This document shows positions 58,530 to 64,000 of a stretch of 64,000 nt of DNA, piece after piece. A program made the translations under genes and the position numbers. The notes beneath the pieces are model-generated. The model ran no database searches. It was given only the letters and a program-made list of their open reading frames with translations, and was not told the DNA's origin. How positions within the stretch are numbered: position 1 is the first letter of the stretch; each line of letters starts with the position of its first letter. The stretch lies in assembly GCA_963921825.1 (NCBI GenBank), contig OY997593.1:49274039-49338038 (forward strand). Direction: 5' to 3'. This DNA is from Erodium maritimum (Eukaryota; Streptophyta; Magnoliopsida; Geraniales; Geraniaceae).

Positions 58530-59751
58530 GGTCCAATAAATTTGTTTCTTGACAATTATAGAACTTCATGTTCACAATATCATGACTTGTGTAAACTTCG
58601 GGTTATACATATTGAATATACATAATGTCCACACAAATATGAATAAGTATATATTATGATTTACACAATGAACGAACTCGTGGGGTGTATAAATATAGAA
58701 ATTAGATATGTACATAATCACACACCGAAAAAGCTCGTGGGACATTCATAGTAAATAAAAATAACTATATATAAAATTTTAGGCTTCAAGCCATGGACAC
58801 AAGTTACGAACTTCGAGCTTGTGGTTTGTCATTTAGTCATCAAGTAAGTTTCAAGTTTATACTTTGAACCAAAACTTCAGGTTTTGTCATCATTAGGTAC
58901 ATGTGAACTTCGAGTCACTCTAATTTCAGTAAGTTATAAGACCCACGATCTTTAATCAAAACTTCAGGTTTTGTCATCATTAGGTACATGTGAACTTCGG
59001 GTCACTCTAATTTCAGTAAGTTATAAGACCCACGATCTTTAATCAAAACTTCAAGTTCCGTAAATCTTTTCTCGTTAATATTTGAACTTCGGGTTCAAAA
59101 TGGTTCGACATTGTACAACTATAAAATCAATATAATCAACTAAGTAAAAATATAAGTAAAGAAGGGGTCATTAGTTACATGAATCATCAACTATAATACT
59201 CTTATTCATATATGGGAGAGAATACACAACCATTTTTTGTGCCATGTATTTAGAACTTCTGGTCCAACATACATCAAGTCGATGAAACTATGTATTTGGA
59301 ATTTCTGATCCAACATACTATCATATTTGTAACCTTTAGGATACAAATATACAACCTCACAAATTTATTCACAAAATGACCATGTGATGAGAGAATACAT
59401 GGAGTAGCCAAACTACCCATGTAACCGTATATAATTATTTTTTCCAAGCTTCATGCCTTTAAGCCAAGTTGCATGTTATAAGAAAAGGGTTCGCATCTTG
59501 GAATTTCAGGTCCAAATGATTCGATTTCAACAAATCTCATATTCGAGTATCAAATAAAAAAAGGACAAGTATAATAAACATCAAATTTCTGATGTGAAAG
59601 ATCCAATGTTTCATTGGCGATCACAGAGCATACTTATTGAAAGTTGTAAATTAATTTGTATAAGTAAGCATGAATCAAATATAAAAAAATTAACAATAAT
59701 ATGAAACTTTGATACCTAGATAGTAGAGCAATTCGTGCTGATAACATGTTG
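58530..59751 (-). other. Copia gag/leader remnant with repeated motif
   Basis: The AT-rich 5' part of the Copia element continues here after the Gypsy-C insertion. No intact gag frame was seen. It contains an 87-bp tandem duplication (58871-59044) and many scattered copies of ACTTC(A/G)GGT, with more at 46588-46770 on the other side of Gypsy-C. The primer-site-like region is at about 59735-59746. Confidence 0.6.
58871..59044. repeat. 87-bp tandem duplication
   Basis: Two almost identical 87-bp units (58871-58957 and 58958-59044), followed by the start of a third. Each contains AACTTCAGGTTTTGTCATCA and ATTTCAGTAAGTTATAAGAC. They differ at only one or two bases, so the duplication is younger than the host Copia element. 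Confidence 0.95.
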
Positions 59752-60038
59752 TGAAAGTAAGAATAATACTAGAGATAATATAAGAGAATGGAAGAACAAA
59801 ATTAGAGAGAACAAGAGAATATGTAGAGAATAGAAATAGATCATTGTATTCATCATCATTTTACACTTTACAATAGCCTATATTTATAGGCTCATAACAT
59901 GAAGACATAACCTTAATGACCTTCATTAATCTATACTTAAATGAGGGAGTTAAAATACTCAAAAGTCTTGTAACTCCAATCTAGAATCTTCCATGTAATA
60001 AAGTAGTCATCCAACAAATATTACATATATTCATAACA
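59752..60038 (-). repeat. Copia 5' LTR with TATA box
   Basis: 287 bp, ending in CATAACA at 60038. On the minus strand GCCTATAAATATAGGC (about 59874-59889) gives a TATA-like promoter element about 155 bp into the LTR. The outward left side continues into the Copia leader with a TTATCAGCACG primer-site-like sequence. Confidence 0.85.
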
Positions 60039-60076
60039 AAAATGAAGATATTTTACATGTACGGGCAAAAAAATAG

Positions 60077-62465
60077 TTATGCAAAATCTGTTATTTTAAA
60101 ACTCTCTCAACTTTGAGACCCTCTCCTAGCCCTGGCCCACCGTTATGGTGCTTTCTACCCCCTCCTTCGTCGTCGCTGCATACACTGTCGTCATGGTGCC
60201 TGCTCCAGAAACCGCCGCTCTAACCAGTGGCCCTCTCATCCTTCTTCCTTCCCCTCGCCCCTCTGTTCTGGTTGGGGAAAAGGTTCGCCGTCGGCGCAAA
60301 ACCAAGCCTTCCGTGGCTGAACCGCCCCTTCAACTCCCCGCGCCCCCTCTGCAACTGGGTCCGATCCTGACATGAGGTTTCTCTTTCGGATCGGTTTCTC
60401 CGGTAACAACTCCTAAGCCGAAGAGGGGGAGGCCTTTGCGTCGCCTTGGGGTGACTTCCTCTCCAAGTAATGGTCTTCTGACCTTACTGCCACCGAACCC
60501 TAATCTGAAACGGCCATCTCCCGGCCCCACACCCTCTCCTGTCGGCTCCCCAATCGTCCATGACCTTGCTCTGGTTTCGATTGATGGGGACAGGAAACCT
60601 AGGGCTCCGCTGATCACCGATGATGGGATCGGGGTGTCTAGGGTTGGGGCATGTGTCGATGCTGGTGGTGGGGACTCTAGGTTACGCCAACCCTCGGTGT
60701 TACCCCGATCCTTCCTAGGGTTTCATCCCCTCCGAGCCTTGACCTAGATCGGGCTCCAACCCTAAAAGTACGTGGGCGCAGGTGGTCATCCCTACATCTG
60801 ATGAAGTGGAGCCTAACCCTAAGGGACCTCTCGCATTAAAGAGAGATCCAGCGAAAGGGAAGGCCCATATGGAGGATCTTCCAAGAACAGCGACCCTAGC
60901 CTTGGGCTAGGGCGATGTCTCCCCAACCCGGTCACCTCTCCAATCATACCGGCGGCTCTGACTACCCCCCAAGGGATGACTCGGGACCGGTTGAAGTACC
61001 TCCTCACAGAGGAATTCCCTTCGCTTGGGACTGCCAAGGAGGCGGATCTACAGTCTTCTCTGGAGGGTCTGCAGGACGGGTTTTTGTCATGCTCTCTAGA
61101 AGATGAAGAAGGGATTGAGGTGGTGGTCCCGGCATCTAGGTTGATGACATCAACGGTACTGGCTCGCCAACAGTGGGGGCTGCTAGGCCGGCTTTGATCA
61201 CTAAATCCCCCATGGAAGGACATGCTCGTCTATATCATTACCAATGCAAGGGGTAAGGCTACAAAAGGGCTAGTGGTCAAAGATCTAGGGTCGGGACTAT
61301 TCGGTTTCTACTTCCGGTCTTCGGAGTCTAGGGTGTGGGTCCGTGGTAACGAACCCTGGTGCTTCGATGGTCGGGTCATGTTGCTTGGGGACCTGGACCC
61401 GTGCGCTCGGGAGATGCCTGCTCTTGACCGGGTACAATTATGGGTCCATGTTAGGGGACTACCACCTCTGGTTCGGACGAGAGAGACGGGTGTCTCTATC
61501 GGAGACGCCCTGGGGATGTGCGTAGATGTCCCATGTGACCAATGAGGCATGTGTTGGGGAGGGACCGTCAGGGTCTAATTCTGGCACCTCTTGGAAAGGC
61601 CCCCGAGAAAGGGGCTGGTGCTCCGGTTCCCAGAGTTCCCGGAGCCTATCAGTGTGGAGCTCATGTACTCAAAACTTCCGAGCTTCTGCTATAATTGTGA
61701 CCGGCTAGGCCATATGTTGAAGGACTGTACGTGGGCGGTTCGGAGGCCACCTCGATTTAGCTCTTTCCTGCTAAAGTATGACAAGGAGAAGCAGGTCAAA
61801 CGGTATGCCACAGACTGGGGGGAGACGGTCAGCCTACCTAACCACCCCCCCGGGGGGGGGGGGGGGGTTTGGCCCGCTAAGTCCTTTGAAGCTGACAAAA
61901 GCTCCCAGAACTCCCATGCCTCCTCGGCTGGAGGTTTAGGGATCGACCAGTATGGCTCCACCTCAGCCTCTTGTCCCTCTTCCAAGGGTTCTGCCGCCAC
62001 TTTCCGCTCAGGATGCAGGAGCTCGAGCGGAAGTGGGAGCGATGGAGGCGGTACTGTCTAGAACGATTGGACTGGGGGTTGGCCAGGGTACCCCCAAAAG
62101 GTCGGCGATCGGGGACCCTCGTGAGGATCAAGTCAGGGCGGGCAAGCAGCCCCGCCAGGAGGAATGAGTAGTGAGCCATGCTTCAGGGACTGGAGCTGGG
62201 AGGGGTCCATGTATGATGCGCTGCCCCCCATCATTTTTACCGTTGAGGTCCTTCTAGATCTCCGGTCTTCTAGTCTCTCCACTCGTCTTCTATCATTACC
62301 CAGGAGGCATCAAAACACCGTCGGTGACAATGGTACTAAAAAGGTCAGAGAACCATTGTTCATCAATTCTGACCCTCTTTCAGCGATCGAAGGGCTTATT
62401 CTTCGATGCACATTTATGTAATTATGATTGATAAATAATATTGCACCTTTTTCTAAAAAAACAGT
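60077..62465 (+). mobile_element. LINE-type retroposon lacking ORF2
   Basis: AAAAAAATAG occurs at 60067-60076 and again at 62466-62475, after an A-rich tail (TTTCTAAAAAAACAGT). This suggests a 10-bp target duplication, weakened because it is partly poly(A). The 2.4-kb body has a C-rich leader, a decayed ORF1 with DUF4283 and zinc knuckle (60976-62167), and about 300 bp of 3' sequence. No endonuclease or reverse transcriptase is present, so mobility had to come from another LINE. It sits 38 bp outside the Copia 5' LTR. Confidence 0.72.
60976..62167 (+). pseudogene. LINE ORF1 (DUF4283 plus zinc knuckle), broken
   Basis: RNA-binding, gag-like ORF1 protein of a plant LINE. The DUF4283 part runs 61060-61545, with LGSGLFGFYF, NEPWCFDGRVML and VQLWVHVRGLPP. 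The knuckle CYNCDRLGHMLKDC is at 61687-61728, preceded by PPRKGLVLRF. Main-frame stops TGA at 61195-61197 and 61543-61545 split it. A run of C and G bases (61846-61867) follows the knuckle. After a TAG at 62059-62061 the C-terminal DPREDQVRAGKQPRQEE is found in another frame, ending at 62167. The TGA after DVPCDQ recurs in the remnant at 10858-12470. No start codon can be fixed upstream of 60976. Confidence 0.82.
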
Positions 62466-62475
62466 AAAAAAATAG

Positions 62476-62760
62476 CCCAACCAACTGTTGCTCACCCTTA
62501 TCATTTATAATAGGCTGGAAAATATTTAAATATGTGTTGAAACTATTATTCCCCAACTCAATACGATAAAAGCTACCTTATTTAATGAACAAAAAAGTTG
62601 GATACAACAAAACTAAGGGAAGTCTTAACAAAAAATAACTACACCTGAATAGTCAAAATGATAAAACCAAGTGAAATCATGAAAAAGAAATGAATCATTA
62701 TAACGTCATTTGATATAAACATATGGGTCCAAAGCTTTCCAAAAAACTTCTCTGAGGTTA
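62476..62760. other. AT-rich spacer
   Basis: Non-coding and AT-rich, between two LINE-type elements. No motif recognised. Confidence 0.5.
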
Positions 62761-62993
62761 CTTCTTACCCTATTCGGGTTGTCGCCGTCGCCGCCCTCAT
62801 CCGCCCTCTCCGACCGCCTGCTTTCAACCCCTCCACCACCCCTTCACTCACAGCCGCCCTATCTCCAGCCATCGCTGCCCAGCCGAGTTCTGATCTCCTT
62901 CGTCGTGGTCCGCCTCCGAACGCCTGCATCTGGGCTCCCACCGCCGTCACAAACGCCTCCTCGACACCATCATCGCCCATTTCCGATCACTCG

Positions 62994-64000
62994 ATGTCGG
63001 ATCTGCCTACTCCCCATCTCCACAAGTCGGAAATGGTCAACTCCGACCAGATCCACTCACATGCAGAGGTTCCTCGCGACCTCGGGGCCTCCGCCCAACA
63101 CCATGAACGCCGCGCTGCCGACATCCCGCCACTGCTCGGCCCGGTTTCTTCCTCCCCTCGGATGCCGCCGCACCCGACAGATCTGAAGGACAAGCCGGGC
63201 TCGTCCTTGCCCAGCGTGACGTCTCTAGTCGTCGGCGATGCTACTGACCCACCAGAGCCTTGTCCGTCTTACACCGGACTGTCATCAACGCCGAGGGAGG
63301 TCTACCGGGACTTGATCACCCTTCCCCGGCCAATCCAGTCTCCGGTGATTACTCACCGCCCTCCTCCGGCAGAGCGGGGGCAGGCTGCTAGCCTTATCTG
63401 CCCGAGGGCTGGCCGGCCATCGGGGTCGTCTTCTGAGGCCCAGACAAGCCGCATCTCCCCGATCCTGGATTGGGAGGATGAGGATGAGGAACTGGTGGTC
63501 TCGGACGAGGGGGTCCCGCTGTTTACGTCGGGATCGTACGAGTTCTCCCTGGCAGCGAGGGTTGCAGGGGACCGATCGCACAATCAGCACATCGTCTGCG
63601 GGATGATGTTGCAGAAATGGAAGGTTACGGGGATTCGGGTGGAGTTACTGTCTCCCGACGTCACGGGCTATCACTTCCCGTCTGCCAAGATCATGGAAGA
63701 CATCCGCCATAGGGGTCCCTGGAGCTTTAAGGGATATCCCCTCCTCTTTGAACCGCTCCGGCGTTTCGATCGGGCGGAAGACATCAGCTTCAACCATGTG
63801 GAACTCGGGGTCAGGGCAATGAATATCCCGGGAGGATCTAGGAACTCGTACATTTGGGGTCTCGTGGCGGGCAGTATAGGCACGCAAATCCTGTCGGCCC
63901 CAATTCCGACGGTCCGACGGAAGGACAAGCATCTCTGGCTGCGGGTCCGTATGGAGCTGTCTCGGCCACTGCGGCACAGGACCATACTTCGTTTCCCAAG
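62994..64000 (+). CDS. LINE-type ORF1 protein with DUF4283 domain (partial, open)
   Basis: An uninterrupted plus-strand frame that is open from at least 62763 and runs off the right edge. The first in-frame ATG is at 62994, giving 335 codons so far. Residues 1-175 are Pro/Ser-rich and low complexity, with an acidic patch DWEDEDEE at about 161. From about residue 182 the DUF4283 fold features appear: YEFSLAARVAG, QKWKVTGIRVELL, GPWSFKGYPLLFEPL (Trp at 243), then YIWGLVAGSIGTQIL. Such proteins bind RNA in plant LINE particles and usually end with a CCHC knuckle, which would lie outside the window. The absence of any stop contrasts with the decayed relative at 60976. Either a young LINE or a domesticated DUF4283 gene would fit; LINE is favoured by the C-rich leader and the neighbourhood. 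Confidence 0.78.
   Translation, partial: MSDLPTPHLHKSEMVNSDQIHSHAEVPRDLGASAQHHERRAADIPPLLGPVSSSPRMPPHPTDLKDKPGSSLPSVTSLVVGDATDPPEPCPSYTGLSSTPREVYRDLITLPRPIQSPVITHRPPPAERGQAASLICPRAGRPSGSSSEAQTSRISPILDWEDEDEELVVSDEGVPLFTSGSYEFSLAARVAGDRSHNQHIVCGMMLQKWKVTGIRVELLSPDVTGYHFPSAKIMEDIRHRGPWSFKGYPLLFEPLRRFDRAEDISFNHVELGVRAMNIPGGSRNSYIWGLVAGSIGTQILSAPIPTVRRKDKHLWLRVRMELSRPLRHRTILRFP

Larger units (their letters stand above)
23417..60038 (-). mobile_element. Copia LTR retrotransposon interrupted by two Gypsy elements
   Basis: Two matching LTRs bound the element: 23417-23688 (3' LTR) and 59752-60038 (5' LTR). In minus orientation each begins TGTTATGAATATATGTAATA. The 3' LTR is preceded by the polypurine tract AAAGGGGGAG (just right of 23688), and the 5' LTR is followed by a TTATCAGCACG primer-site region. 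Between them are broken Copia pieces at 23689-24316, 43260-46810 and 58530-59751. Two Gypsy insertions occupy the rest (TSDs AGCGG and CGATG). Without them the Copia element is about 6 kb. No clear target duplication remains outside the LTRs, because the left LTR edge is altered. Confidence 0.85.

Noticed and set aside
23412-60043. A target duplication for the Copia element
   Set aside because: TCTCA on the left and AAAAT on the right do not match; the left LTR edge is altered, so none is claimed.

Overview
This is a stretch of plant nuclear DNA, most likely from a eudicot. It holds spliced genes with GT-AG introns, a plant-type RabA GTPase, plant LINE ORF1 (DUF4283) and Copia and Gypsy LTR retrotransposons with tRNA-iMet-type primer sites. 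Only two ordinary host genes are seen, both on the minus strand: the 5' part of a RABA5a-like small GTPase (1-609, running off the left edge) and a complete 13-exon WD40 gene of the DSE1/TANMEI (ASTRA-associated Asa1-like) family (13696-18438, 387 aa when spliced). Nearly everything else is transposable element.

Left part (about 620-13600). The putative 5' intron or promoter of the Rab gene carries a (CT)48 microsatellite and two adjacent related MITEs. Next is a plus-strand non-LTR-like retroposon (3127-10247) with a 13-bp target duplication. It is split by a solo LTR (4546-6233, TSD TTTAG) and a nearly emptied Gypsy element (6248-9882, TSD GCAGT). A small hAT-like element and two minus-strand LINE remnants follow.

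Middle (13600-23410). Intron 8 of the WD40 gene contains a Mutator-like non-autonomous element with about 170-bp terminal inverted repeats and a 9-bp TSD. Upstream of the gene lie a hAT element (19913-22393, 8-bp TSD) and a truncated relative.

Right part (23417-60038). One old minus-strand Copia element (LTRs 23417-23688 and 59752-60038) was opened twice by Gypsy insertions of one family. Gypsy-A (24322-43254, TSD AGCGG) itself contains the deleted Gypsy-B (26471-35369). Gypsy-C (46816-58524, TSD CGATG) is structurally complete: LTRs, primer site, one-frame gag-pol and polypurine tract. Its gag-pol has two in-frame stops and a lost integrase catalytic aspartate. The Gypsy LTRs carry fast-changing minisatellites and a conserved 12-bp-arm inverted repeat.

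Right edge. A decayed LINE (60077-62465) holds DUF4283 and zinc-knuckle remnants. A second LINE-type ORF1 (62994 onward) is open, without any stop, to the end of the window.

No new biochemical system is evident. The interest lies in the nested-insertion history, the stop codons shared between separate element copies (suggesting trans-mobilised defective lineages), and the intronic Mutator-like insertion in a conserved gene.
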